This document shows, piece by piece, positions 1-12,200 of a stretch of DNA of 64,000 nt. Under the pieces are notes generated by a model, which saw only the letters and a program-made list of their open reading frames with translations, was not told the origin of the DNA and did not search any database. Numbering within the stretch: the first letter of the stretch is position 1; each line of letters opens with the position of its first letter. Source of the DNA: Ottelia alismoides (Eukaryota; Streptophyta; Magnoliopsida; Alismatales; Hydrocharitaceae); contig JAZKJV010010625.1 in NCBI GenBank assembly GCA_037367405.1, positions 124,001-188,000 on the forward strand, read 5' to 3'. The translations under genes and the position numbers were made by a program.

Positions 1-49
1 GCTAGATATATGTGTTTTAATACTGGGTATAACTAGATAAGTAGTTGAA

Positions 50-275
50 TCAATCTTGCATGGATAATAACATTGATATATAGAAATATCGACGATATCA
101 ATTGATATCCAGGATTTTTTCTACTGAATCCGGTCATTTTTGACCGATATGAGCTGATATGGTGATATATCGCCGATATCCGTGTAAAAAGGAGATACTG
201 GGTAATATAGAAATCCCTACCTTGTCGAAACCGATATATCAATGATATATCGCTGATACGGCCTTCCATGGAGGT
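50..275. repeat. GATAT-rich repeat, probable degraded MITE
   Basis: The stretch is dense in gatat/atatc and cgatat words, and includes a ggtca-ttttt-tgacc hairpin near 135-148. No termini or target duplication were found. Confidence 0.3.
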
Positions 276-1030
276 AAGCACCTCGACTGACAAGGCATGT
301 GAGGTGAGGGTATTTTGTGAGGCGAGCGTGGGTTAAGTGGGTCACGTGCTTCGCACATCACCCACTTATAACCCATTTCCTCGACTTGAGAGCCCTACCC
401 CTTCAGTTTGCTGCCCACTCGCTGCCCAGTGACTCATGTCTCATCTCTAGCATTGCTCTACACATACTTGTAGCCTCCTCTTCTAGTTCTAGATGCTTTC
501 GCCCACCCTCGTGCAGCTGCTCCTCCTCCGCCCTGCAAACGTGTAAGCATTTGTTTTTTATATTTTTGTCAGGCAACTTTAGTAATTGGTTAGGAATCCC
601 TTGAGATTTTTCATGTTTTAGGCTATTTATGCAACATCATAACATGTTCGACAACCATGCTTGTTACTCTTCGTATTGAAAACTTGTTTGTTACTCTTCG
701 TACTTGAAATATGCTTTAATTGATTTAGGGCATTGGAAATTTGTTCGATAATATTGTCTTACTGATATCATTACAATATTCTTTATTAAATTGCATGTTT
801 TGGGTGAGAATATTGAGGCTTACACTCGAGACTATGCCTTGCCTCGATTCCAAGATAACCTCCTTATTCCGCTTTTCGTTTTTCGAGCCTTGACTAGACA
901 GATGGTTAAGTAGTTTATATTATTCAATTTTGTATTATTGTTAATGCTAATGCTATTGGTTACTATAAATATCCATATATCGTTGATTTATTTTTGTATG
1001 CTATTCATTTACCTCTAATGCTATTGGTTT
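276..1030. other. No recognised gene
   Basis: A/T-rich sequence. The short reading frame at 317-604 shows no recognisable domain. Confidence 0.4.
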
Positions 1031-1298
1031 GTATATTTATGCTATTTATTTTTATGAATGTTATTTTTTAACAGCGTAATATTCTTGTTATATTTTTGTG
1101 AATGTATTATAGTATTGAAAATGTCTAAATTTATGCAAATATATAATAATATACATATAAAGTTGATTTATATATTTGAAGTAATAAAAGGAAAATCAAA
1201 TTCGACTAATCCTTGACTAAATTCGATTAGTCGCCCGATATCCTATTAATCTGTTAGTGTCTCGCCTGACTGAGTACTGACTACCAACTTGTGCAACC
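1031..1298. mobile_element. hAT MITE, right-hand remnant
   Basis: It shares the A/T core (tatgcaaatatataa) and the right-end block of gactaa/gattagtcg words with the better preserved members at 4600 and 32632, ending in a gtgcaac terminal motif. The left end is missing. Confidence 0.5.
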
Positions 1299-1319
1299 GT
1301 GGTTGTGAGAAGAAAACAA

Positions 1320-1850
1320 CAATGGGCTCGCTTCTTTTGTGATGACATGCTAAAGTGATGTGTTGGTGGCGCTCTTTATTTCCCCAACCCTAGACTCCAT
1401 CTATAGAAGGGCCCGTAGGATTTCTCATTCGATTTATGAAATTTCTAATAAACTTGGTATCGGAGCGGTTCTCCGCCCCCTTTCCCTCTCTCCTCCACCC
1501 GTCACCTCTTCTTCAACGCCACCGACTCTCCTCCCGCCAACACGTTGCCGATCATTTCCCACCACTACACAAACAGCCTCACCCCCATAAATGCCACTAG
1601 CTTGTCCCACCATCACGTCGTTAGCTCCCCCCACCTCCTGCAACCACACCCATTCCAGCTGCTAGCCCCATCGCTCGCCCTCCTTCGAACCACCTCCAAA
1701 CATCACCCCCAGCCCCATCGTCCAACACACGACACCAACCTCCTCTTCCCTTACAACACCACTACTGAACATCCACTAACTTCACCCAAAAACCCCAACC
1801 AAATATCATCCTACCATTGCGGGCCTTCATAAATATTCAGCCTTCACGAG
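1320..1850 (+). mobile_element. Ty1/copia LTR-leader fragment
   Basis: An LTR-like end is followed at 1455-1466 by tggtatcggagc, one mismatch from the plant initiator tRNA-Met primer-binding site, then a C-rich leader as in the complete copias in this window. No gag frame follows, so this is a remnant. Confidence 0.45.
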
Positions 1851-2370
1851 CAGTATTCGAAGCTTCTCACGCCCCCCACTGGCTTAGTTAGCATATATCA
1901 AAGCGCTTCTTCTACCTCTGTGACTCTTATTTCAGAACACACCATCCAAGCACGAAAAATATAACATGCATCCTTATATCAAAAATTTCGATCAATAATT
2001 GGCGCCAATTACAGAGTCCCCAAGCTACATGAGAATGACTATCCAACTGCTAAGCAAGAAAACTAACAAAAACTTAACCATGTTATCTAGAATTTATTAT
2101 CGAGCATTGGAAGAATGGACATGGGAACATGATTTCCTCCATTAGTCTTCTCAAAATCAGAAAAATGTCATATAACCTCCATGGATAGAACTGCGATACC
2201 TAGGCGAGTAACAACACCATATAGTGGCTACGACTTATCGAACAAGTGCACATTAAATCCGACCTTGGAATTATTTGTTATCCTAGCTATAGGATGACGT
2301 GATAGGGATGGATCAAATCAGGGGATTCTGAATGACTGCTCTGACTCAGCAAGATGAGAAGGCTATGCGA
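1851..2370. other. No recognised gene
   Basis: Nothing could be identified on either strand. Confidence 0.4.
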
Positions 2371-4545
2371 TCCCAACACATACTACAGAAAGAGAATCAT
2401 CATCTTTCCTCCTATTTGCATATTCTTCTAAGGATCGATCCCTTATCTGCCTGCTCTTAAAGCGAAATGCAGTACAGAGTGTTGATGGTTTATTTTCGAT
2501 TGCATTAGCGGCTAAGATAATGGCTGACTGCCTTAGAACGGTAATGGCTTTCATTATATTTCCAGTGTAGTCGTCTTTCACCCTTGGGCGTCATGGTAGT
2601 GCTGTCATGCCTACTAAGATCTCTGCATTGTGGATGGAAGTCCTGCTTTTTTGGAGGAGAGTTCCTGACTTGTGGATTGCATGAATGAGATGCATCACAA
2701 TTTGCATCGGATTCTCTGCTGATGCATGGTAGATTGAAGGGGTATTTTCTCATCCATAGAGGGGGTTAGCAGGGACACCCACCTGCCCCATTCCTTTTTG
2801 TTATGGTGGCATTTGCTTTATTTGTTATGGCTAATCTGGCTGCTCTCATGTACTTATTCGAAGGTTTCTCTGAAGATGACGTCTCAATCCCAAGGACCCA
2901 TCCTTCAATATGCGGATCATATAATGTTTTTCATTGAAGGTGAAACCTTTGAATGCAAGGTGATTAAGGATTTCGTAGTCATCTTTGGTGACGTTTCAGA
3001 CTGTTGGGTTAGTGGGGGGAAGTTTTATTTTGTTCCACTTGGCATGGCGACTAAGTTGGTGGGGGAGGGGGGGGGGTGAGTATGAGAGCATACTAGGACG
3101 TCTAGGGTGAGTGTGCAAATGTCTTACATGAGTTTTCCTTTGATTTGTGGTAGATTGAAGCTCGTAGACAAATTCTAAGTACTTGATCGAGTAGACGGAG
3201 AAGCTTGCAGGTTAGAAGTCATCTTGCATGTCAAGAGGCATGAGACTGGTGGCTGTTAAGGCTGTTCTTTCTATTATCCCGATATTCTTTCTTATGACAC
3301 GATTCGAAAGTGCGCTCGAGGCACCAATGCGACGGTTCATTTGGGGGGTCATTCGGTTATCTTCTTCCTGTAACTGGAGTTTGTTAACCTATTAGGAATG
3401 TTTATCGGAGGTCCTTAATCTGAAGGAGATGAATATGGCCTCTGACAAAGTGGGTTGTATGAATTAAGGGTCCAGGTACAAAGTTGCTTATGTGGTTGTT
3501 CCACGCTATCTTGGGATTACCTTGAGCCTTTCTACGCGATCTAAGGCCATTACCACACATTCCACTTTCTGGAAAGGCTTTTGCTCTGTGCAATCGGAGA
3601 TTGCTCTATTGTTGAGTTTAGTGATAGGTGATGTAAGAGGTTTCTTGTTATGCGCAGATGGTAGGATAGATGAGGGCGCATCGTGTGATTGGCTGATTGC
3701 TACCATCGCTATCATGCAAGCCCCCTTGATTAGAGGGTGGATGAATTTCCGCAGATGACAAGTTTGCTCGCTACAGTAGATGTGCTGACATATGGAAATG
3801 ATTCTTGGATACAAGGCCCTAAATGTCGGTTTCGGTCATCATTTCGGTGACCGACCGAAACCGAATTTCAGTCGAAATTCAATCAAAATTTCGATCATTT
3901 CGATCAGTTTTTGTACTAAGGCCCCGATAGTTCGATCGAATTTCAATTTCGACAAGATATCGATATTAGACAGAAATGCGATCGAAATTCGCTGAAACTT
4001 GAGGCCATGCTTGGATATAGAGGGATGTGCATTTGCCTGTCTAGAAACCTTATAGGAATCTTTGTGCTTCCATGGTGTCTGATCTTGGCATCTATACTTA
4101 AAAGTTTGTATGACTGGAAATTTCAAAGTTTTGGTCCATGTTAAGGTCTTCTTTTGGTTACTAAGGCGGGGGTGCATTATGATGATTTTTTGAAGGGTTT
4201 GGTTCTTCCATGGAGTGAGCGGAAAGTATTACAATGTAAGGAGGATCTAGAGGATGTCAACCATCTATTCTTCTGTAGATTCTAGACATGTTTTGGAAGG
4301 GTAGGCTTGAAGGATGAACAATCTTAGTTGTTAACTTGATTTGGACTATCTGGTTGGCAAGAAACATGATTATTTTTAGGTGGCAAAGATTTTATATGGA
4401 AAATGTAATTGGGTATGTTATAGTCCTTTATGATGCGTGTTCAATATAATCTATTGTACTTTAGTTGTGCTTTATGAATATATGAGAATGGGTTTACATC
4501 TTTTGTTTGTACACCCCATGATTTCAAAAAAAGAAAGTCTATAAC
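2371..4545 (+). pseudogene. L1-type LINE remnant (reverse transcriptase)
   Basis: Broken frames on the + strand follow the order of a plant L1 ORF2. A segment like LAAKIMADCLRTVMAFIISP (about 2500-2560) matches the early RT region. ILQYADHIMFFIEGE (about 2910-2955) matches the catalytic YADD box, with the last Asp changed to His. A degraded SRG-L-GDP region lies before it. Near 4225-4270 CKEDLEDVNHLFFCRF matches the zf-RVT domain. The end near 4525 has an A-rich run. Stops and frameshifts are frequent, so no activity is expected. A hAT-like MITE interrupts it at about 3822-4003. Confidence 0.7.
3822..4003. mobile_element. hAT-like MITE rich in TTTCGGT/AATTTCG
   Basis: It has inverted ends of the type ctaaatgtcggtttcggtc and caagtttcagcgaatttcg, and a body of repeated TTTCGATC words. 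It lies between the RT and zf-RVT parts of the LINE. The flanks (caaggccc and tgaggcca) match only partly. Confidence 0.45.
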
Positions 4546-4599
4546 TAATATAAACATATACTACATTATTCATGTTACGACTTTGTTATATATTACAAT

Positions 4600-5041
4600 C
4601 AAGGTTGCAGAAAGCGGTAGTCGGTATTCAGTCGGCGGGGTCACCTACTAAGGATTAGTCGGCAGTCGGGCGACTAGTCGGAATTAGTCGGTCAATAGTC
4701 GGTTTTGAATTTTTAATTATTTTAAATATATAAATCAGTTTTTTATACATATATTCGTATGTATATACATATATTTATACATTTTATATGACATCATGAT
4801 GAAACAAAAGAAGTAATTGACTTTAAATATAACATTAAGCATATTAGAATATGTTTGCTTTTAAAAAAAGTGAAAAACAAAAAAAAATAAAAAAGGTTGC
4901 TGTAAAAGTCGGCCGATTAGTCGGCCAGACTAGTCGGGTGGACCGACTAAGGGCCGACTAGGCCTAGTCGAGTCGGCTACCCCCCCGACTCGACTAGTCG
5001 GACCGCCCGACTCGACTAGTCGGCCGACTTTTGCAAGCTTG
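4600..5041. mobile_element. hAT-type MITE (agtcgg family)
   Basis: Termini are caaggttgcag and the inverse of caagcttgcaaaag, with 8-bp flanks attacaat (4592-4599) and tttacaat (5042-5049) matching 7/8. The outer parts are dense in cgactagtcgg palindromes and the middle is A/T-rich. No transposase is present. Confidence 0.7.
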
Positions 5042-5100
5042 TTTACAATTATATATATTACTTTGCTTGTTATATTTTAAGTTCATTTTATATGCTTATA

Positions 5101-5678
5101 TGGGAGCTGGGATCCTTCACCCGGGGTGTAGGTAACTACCTACCCCCGACCTTTTTCTTAATTATTTTTGGGTTTTTGAAGTAAACCTTAGGGAGATTTG
5201 TGTAATATAATGGTCTAGTGGTAGTACAGTGTGTCTACCACACAAAAGACCCGGTTTCAAATCCCACTCTTGCAGGGGTTGCGTTAGGTAGTCGGCGACC
5301 AGCGTAAAAATAGTCAAATCTTTCAACATGGATTTGAGCAAGAATCCATGTAGCCGACCCTACTTATAGATGGAGAAGGCTTGGTACATTGTATATATAT
5401 TGAGAAGAATGTGTTTCAAGTTTCATGCAAAACAAACATTCTTAACAGGTTCATCTTGAAGGGGTCAATTTTAGCAATTCTGAGTCTATTTAAAATTTGG
5501 CAATCTTGATGAAGATGATAGAAGTTCCGAATTGAGTTGAATTTGGAATGATACTATGATGATACATGATGATCTAATTCCCCCAAGGTTTTATTTCAAA
5601 AAATTTTAAAACTAATGAATTAAAGAGCCTTGTGTGGGTAGTTACCTAGACCCCCGGGTGTAGGCTCTCTTTTTCCTA
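5101..5678. mobile_element. Foldback MITE (gtaggtaac family) with SINE insert
   Basis: Left end gtgtaggtaactacctac and right end gtagttacctag...gggtgtaggctct are inverted. The internal part, with tgtgtttcaagtttcatg, matches the members at 55568 and 62105. Short flanks cttata occur on both sides. A tRNA-derived SINE interrupts it. A 22-bp stretch (positions 5055-5076 and 5691-5712) is repeated just outside both ends. Confidence 0.65.
5209..5395 (+). mobile_element. tRNA-derived SINE (Au-like)
   Basis: A pol III A box (tggtctagtgg, 5211-5221) and B box (ggtttcaaatcc, 5253-5264) are followed by a body ending tagccgaccctactta and gagaaggcttggtaca. The ending resembles the 3' ends of plant Au SINEs and of the RTE LINE at 37197. 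It splits the foldback MITE, so it inserted later. Confidence 0.7.
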
Positions 5679-6218
5679 CTTATATAATGCATATTACTTT
5701 GCTTGTTATATTGTAGCATGGTTTAAATTCAAGTTTACATGTAGTATCTGAACTATTTCTGTGTGTCTACTGTTATTGATCCTGTAGATGGACAATGATT
5801 CTTGCCCATCACTGTAAAGAGTGACCTTTTACATTAAAAAATTGCGGCTCCATATGACTTATAAATGTATCTACGTTTGCTAAGAATATATGTAATTGCC
5901 ACCTTGTTTCAATTGGGCTGTTGTTTTTTTATTGCTTCTGTCGCTTGCGATTCAGGAGGCTGTCAACTTGAGATCACCCCCCCCCCCCCCCCCCAACCTT
6001 TCCATTTTATTAAGCATATATTTAACTCAAACTGCTGCAATCATTCCCCTGGATCTAGAAAAGCTCTTTGAGATCTTGCATTGGCAGAGGCAAAGTAGTG
6101 CCATTTTTCACAAATTATCTAGAAATGCAAGGAAGTATATTATGAAGGATCTTATGGTTGCTATTTGTTGTACACACACAATGCAATGTTCAGTTCAGTT
6201 CATTGTTATGATCTGCAG
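5679..6218. other. Upstream ThrRS intron, no exon recognised
   Basis: No ThrRS-like exon was found here. A run of 17 or so C's lies near 5979-5995. The frame at 5896-6312 only overlaps the real exon out of context. Confidence 0.5.
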
Positions 6219-6251
6219 GATGATGCCCATATCTTTTGCCGGGAAAACCAG
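6219..6251 (+). CDS. THRRS: ThrRS exon a (DDAHIFC)
   Basis: This 33-bp exon encodes [11 protein letters not shown], the part just after motif 2 that carries a zinc-binding His. The acceptor is ctgcag at 6213-6218 and the donor gtatac starts at 6252. The usual preceding VRRFQQ-type exon was not found upstream. Confidence 0.85.
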
Positions 6252-9200
6252 GTATACTTCTTTGAACAATGTCAAATTACGAGTTGATTTGCAACATTTA
6301 GCCTTACTGTAGTGATTACCTTGATTTTTATTTTTGTCCATAATGGCAATTACTTTGGAAATCACAGATAAAGGATGAGGTTTCTAATGTGCTGGAGTTT
6401 ATAAGTTATGCTTACAAAGTGTTCGGATTCACCTTTGAATTGGAGTTGTCAACGGTGGGTATTTTTTTCTTAAATATTTTTAACCGTTTAGTTAATTATA
6501 TGTCCCCTTCTTTTTCCCTTTTGCTGTACAGGCACCATCTCGTTCATTCTAAAAAATGCAGCTAAAACGTCATTGATTTGCAAATGTTGGGACATAATTA
6601 GATACTTTCGAGATGCATCATGATCTAGGTTCTGGTCTGTGTATGAGCAAACATTCACTTTACATGTGTCTGAGATGCATCATGGCTAAATTTAATGGAA
6701 GTTGAATATCTGGAATGACCAGTAAACCTAGAGTAGTGCATTGGTTAACATGCGAATCATGGGTTAATTGCCTGCCCAGCATTTGTTTAGTTTGAGCTGC
6801 TCTTATGTTAGCCGACTCTACTTAATTATTGGAAAATGTTTTGTTGTTGTTGTGACCTGCTCCTATGCGGTAAGCATGCCTTTGTTGTACCCAAAGGATG
6901 GTGCTTGTTAGGGCTTAACTTGTGTCTCTGTCTGCATTTATGGTGAATATTGTGAATGCATATACCAGTGATGCCCTCACTTCCTCTTCTTGCTGCGATA
7001 ATTTAGAAATTTTCTATTCATGTTCAATCTATTGTTTTGATGCCGGATTTCTGATGTTTCTCTGTTTTAGTTTTGCTCACATGTTTGGAAAAAAATCACA
7101 CGATTGTTTGGCTATGAACAAGATTGATTTTTGGATTTGCTGGTGCTTTAACTCAGTTGAAACTTGAAACATATGGCCTTTTTTTATAAAAAATGAAACA
7201 GCAACTATTTATTTTATTTTTTTAGTAGTAAAAAAGGTTTAGACTATGTTTTTTTAAATTCCAATGTTCAGATTACTCATTATTTGGCAACCCACTGTAA
7301 TAAACACCACATCAGTCTTAATACACGAGCTTTTCTTGAAGGAAATAAAGGAAAACTGATTAGATATTCATTGAGACCAACTTTCCCCGGTTCTAGTTCA
7401 ATGCAACTTAGTCGATGACATACCTGGGTTATCATCCATTCATTTTTATTGATCAACAGTCTGTATACGAAACTCTGCAGAAGCCTGCTATTTCTGTGAA
7501 TATTGAGAGGAAAATAAATGAGGTGAGGCCATGAGAGTCTGAGCTAGATTGTGATTTGAAAGTTATTGTTATATGTGTATGAAGGAGTCCTTGAATAATT
7601 TTAAATTGAGAAAAAAGGTGGATTTTCGAAACTAGTTACTAATGAGAGAAGTACATATTTGTTTCACATTCTCTGATCGAAAAGTATGCATTTGAATCAT
7701 CTAAGTAATTTTTTATTGCCATCGGTGTTTCATTTTTTCCGAGAACTAAATCTGGCAATTCTTTTAAATGGTTGGACACAACTAGAATTGTATATTTTGT
7801 ATCCGCAATCTCTAACTGTAAAATGTTTAATTCATTTTTTTCCAAAATATGAAGCGTCCTGAGAAGTATTTGGGAGAAATAGAGACCTGGAATAAGGCTG
7901 AAGCAGCTCTTGCTGAGGCACTAGATGAGTTTGGAAGAGTCAATGAATTTGCAAGGAATTGGCAGGTATGGTATCCTCCCTATTTAGAACAGTTATTTGC
8001 ATGTTGCTTAGAATCTTGAGATTAACAATATCTCTATTTTCCCGTTTTTTTTATAAGTTTAAAACACTGATGTTTTTGACATCCTTATGCTTCAATGTTT
8101 TGTGGACTCTTTGACTGCTCTTGAGCATCTCTGTTTTGCTGTAAGCTTTTTTTACTAATATAAAGCCGTTATTGTGCTTCTTAGATAATCGCTTTCATAT
8201 CTTCCAAAAGATTTTACATGAAGCTCGTAGTGTGCGGCATATAGACTTACATCTTATGTGGCCCTGTTTTGCTGTAGTTAGGGAAGAAAGTAATCGAGAA
8301 TGTTTGATTCATTTTTGGAAAAATACTTGGAATGAGTGCAATTTCTATGGCATTCCGTGGTGTAATCAAAATCTCTCCTATGATTACTTTGCGGTCTTTG
8401 CAACACAATCGATCTCTTCTCCTCAACGCAAAGTAATCTATCTATATTCTAATTAGGCCACTCTTATAAGCATTTAAATGCTCCTCCCTCTTCTTGAAGA
8501 GAGTGTTTGCTATGAAAAGATCTTAAGCTGTTACAAAATTCAGAATGATTTTTCCCTCTTCAAATCTATCCTGAAGCCATGGCCTCTTGAACGCTAGCAC
8601 ACCTTGAAGCATCCTGTTCCACATTTCCATTAAGATCTCCACCTAAGCAAATCATCTTTCTTTAAGGGATTCCTTGCATAATCTTGTCCAAATCCTCCCA
8701 AAAAGCTTGTTTAAGCCGTTCATCTAAACCAGTTTGCAGTGCATAAATTGAGATGATATTCACAATTTCTTTCTTCGAGCACCAACTCCAACAAAAGATT
8801 TCGATCCCTGAATCTTTGCACCTCAACCACACAATCCTTCGAATCCTTATGAATAACCACTCCAACACCATTTCTTCCTTTTTTTTACCTGAATACCAAA
8901 GTTAAAAGTTTGTTCTCTCGATCTTCCTTACTTTCTCTCATTGTCGGACTCAGGATTACATATTAGGTGATGCAGATCGACAAATAATAATAGTAAGTAA
9001 GATGCAATAATAAAAAATAAATCAATATAAACATCCATGTGTGTGGAGATATATAAAGAATTATGCATCTAGTTTTTGTATTTTGAATATAGATGTCTAT
9101 AAAAAAACACCCAAAGGACATCCACCACATTAAAGTACGCATGGTAAAATGATTTGATTCTGATTGCATTAGTCACTTTTAGTAAAAATATGTTTTTTTG

Positions 9201-12200
9201 GATAAACATACATATGCACCTACTAAGTACGGATATATTGTATTATTTTTGCATGCGCTAGAGTCGGAGACTTGGAGTGTGAGACTAAATACTGCCATGA
9301 TGAGAAACTAGATGCATAGTATGTTCGCGAATGATTAAGAGTGACATTGCAAACAGTGCGGTGGATCCATGGGGAAAGGTGGTCACATCATGTCCGAGAG
9401 ATAGACGAGGCTACGAGGGAGCCATGGGTACTGAGATGTGCTCCTAGTTCTTACATGGCACATTCGAATCTAAAGAAAGGAAAGATCCTTGTCTATTTTT
9501 AAATACGAATACATTGTGGTACATATATTGTTGGGTATTAAAATTATTTTATCGTATTCTTAAAATATGGATAATGATGTGAAACAAATACTCATAACGT
9601 ACAAATAATATTGAAACACACAGTAGATTAACTTAAATATAAATGAATTGGACGGAAAACATATAATATTAATATACTAAATGCGATTATATCAAAAAAG
9701 TATGTCACATATGGTGAAAGAAGGTATATATTTATGTTACATATGGTTAAAAATAAATTTACAAATATATTTATATATTAAATTGATATACGATCATGGA
9801 TAAGGATGTTTGTAAATATCAAAGTGATATGCATATTTGTATCCATTTTAAATCAAGGTATGGTGGCGGATCGGATACAAATGTCTGTATCCGTTGGCAT
9901 ACCTAGATGAAGGGCACAATCCCACATGCGACATGAGTGGATTTTCAATTCCTAATTCTCGGGTGACAGGGGAAGGGCACAACCACACATTGCTACTCTT
10001 TATATTAGTGTTTAATAGGATAAAATAGGAAAAATTGGGAAGTTAGGAGGGGCACGTGCGCCCCTTTACAAATACGTGAGTCCGCCCATGCTTTCTCTCC
10101 AACCCATTTTGTCTCTTGGAGACATAGTTTCCGAATCTTCCTTCCTTCTATTATATCTACTGTCTCCATCGATTTGCCAATCAAAACACTAATATTTCAG
10201 CTACCTATCCGTAACTTCCTTTGCAACCTCTTTTGGACGAACTTCTTTACTCGCATGCACCCATCATGTGAGAACCCTTGCAAATTTTGGATTGCATTCG
10301 GGCGACGATACAACAAAACTAGCTTATTTACTCGTATGCGTTCTTCATGCAAGAACCCTTGCAAATTTTTATCTATATTCATGCAGCGATGTAGAAACCC
10401 TTGCTAACTTCTCATTGCATTCAGGTTATGCAACACACCGCTAGTAGGGAACACCCCAACGAATTCTAAATATTTGCCTAAATTCATGTTGAAAGATATG
10501 AACTGATTTGAAATAAATTCCTAAAAATGTTCTTAAAAAACTATTTACGAATTTGTCTCTCTTGCGCTGACAGTCAACTACTTAACACACAACTTTCCTC
10601 TATTACCCGGGCTTGGGACCAGCCATGGCTGAGTTAAATCCATAAATCCCTAATTGGACAAATTTGTTTGCGCGGATTCTTCATTCCACGTTGCATTACC
10701 CGCATTCGAACCTCCACTATCGTCGCCACTGCCACGTCGATCTTCATGCAGTCCATAACGACATTCGAAGCCCTATGTGTGAATTTGCCACTGTTGGGAA
10801 ACGTGAATGAGATGTTCTATTCCATAGCCCTAGGCTCTCTTATATAGGAGAGTAGCCTATGGGTAAATTACATAAAGAGAATAACAAGAAAATAAAATAA
10901 CAAAGAGATACAATTATTCAATATGCGTCAACACTCCCCCTCAAGATGGAGCATAGATGTCAATCATGCTCAGCTTGGAAGCACACTTCTGAAATGGACC
11001 TCGTAACAATGCCTTGGTGAATATGTCTGCAGTCTGGTTCTCTGAAGTAACATGAGATGTGGCAATGAATCCTTTCTGAATCATATCACTTATGCTTGGT
11101 CCGCTCATGGAATGCAGGATTGTTTGCAATAAACAAAGCAGCCTGATTATCACATTCCAAGTTCATAGGAAGTGGTACATCTAAACATAAATCTGTCAGC
11201 ACCGCTTTCACCCACATCATCTCTGTAGTAGCCTGGGCCATAGCCCTATATTCGGATTCAGCACTGGATCTAGCTACCACAGTTTGTTTCTTGCTCCTCC
11301 ATGAGACTAGGGCATCTCCAACATAGACAGCATACCCTGAGGTGGACTTCCTATCCTTGGGACATCCAGCATAATCTGCATCTGTGCATGCTGAGATAGA
11401 AATCCCCTTTCCTTTCTTGAATAGCAGACCTGCACCTGGAGAAGATTTGAGATATCTAAGTATCATATGTATTGCATCCATATGCACCTGGCGTGGTTGC
11501 TCCATGAACTGGCTCACACGGCTCACTGCAAATAATATATCTGGCCTAGTGATCGTGACATATAACAGTTTGCCTACCAGTTCTCTATATCTTCTCCTGT
11601 CCACCTCCTCTGTGTCATCATCATACAGCTTCATGTTAGGATCCATTGGTGTCGTAGCAGGTCGACACCCTAGCATACCTGTCTCACTCAGTAGATCTGT
11701 AACATACTTCCTCTGTGACATGACTAATCCATACGGATTTCTGGCAAACTCCAGCCCCAGAAAATATCTAAGGACTCCCAGGTCCTTGGTGACAAACTCG
11801 GTCCCCAGCCTTTCCTTTGCCTGCTTAATGCCCTGGTCATCATCACCTGTAATCAAGATATCATCAACATAAACCATGATTACAATGATACCTCTCGCCG
11901 TCTTCTGTACAAACAAGGAATGATCAACATTGGAGCGTTTATATCCTTGTTTCTCAAAGAGGTCTGAAAGCTTCTGGAACCATGCTCTGGGGCTCTGCTT
12001 AAGGCCATAGATGGCCTTATGTAATCTGCAAACCTTGGAACACTCCCCCTCAACAGCAAAACCTGGTGGCTGTTGCATATAGACTTCCTCCTTCAAGTCT
12101 CCATACAGAAATGCATTCTTCACGTCCAGTTGATAGAGTGGCCAGTCTCTAGCAACTGCAACTGATAACAGGATCCGTAGAGTGGAATGACGCGTCACAG

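Noticed and set aside
4600..5041. Satellite DNA based on agtcgg words
   Set aside because: Boundaries, 8-bp flanks and paired ends show a hAT MITE rather than a tandem satellite.
5211..5275. tRNA gene
   Set aside because: A and B boxes are present but the rest does not fold as a full tRNA and it leads into a SINE body.
5896..6312. 138-residue frame as an upstream ThrRS part
   Set aside because: Crosses a poly-C run and the intron; only the DDAHIFC exon in another frame is real.
11384..11872. 162-residue + strand frame
   Set aside because: Antisense shadow of the copia reverse transcriptase.
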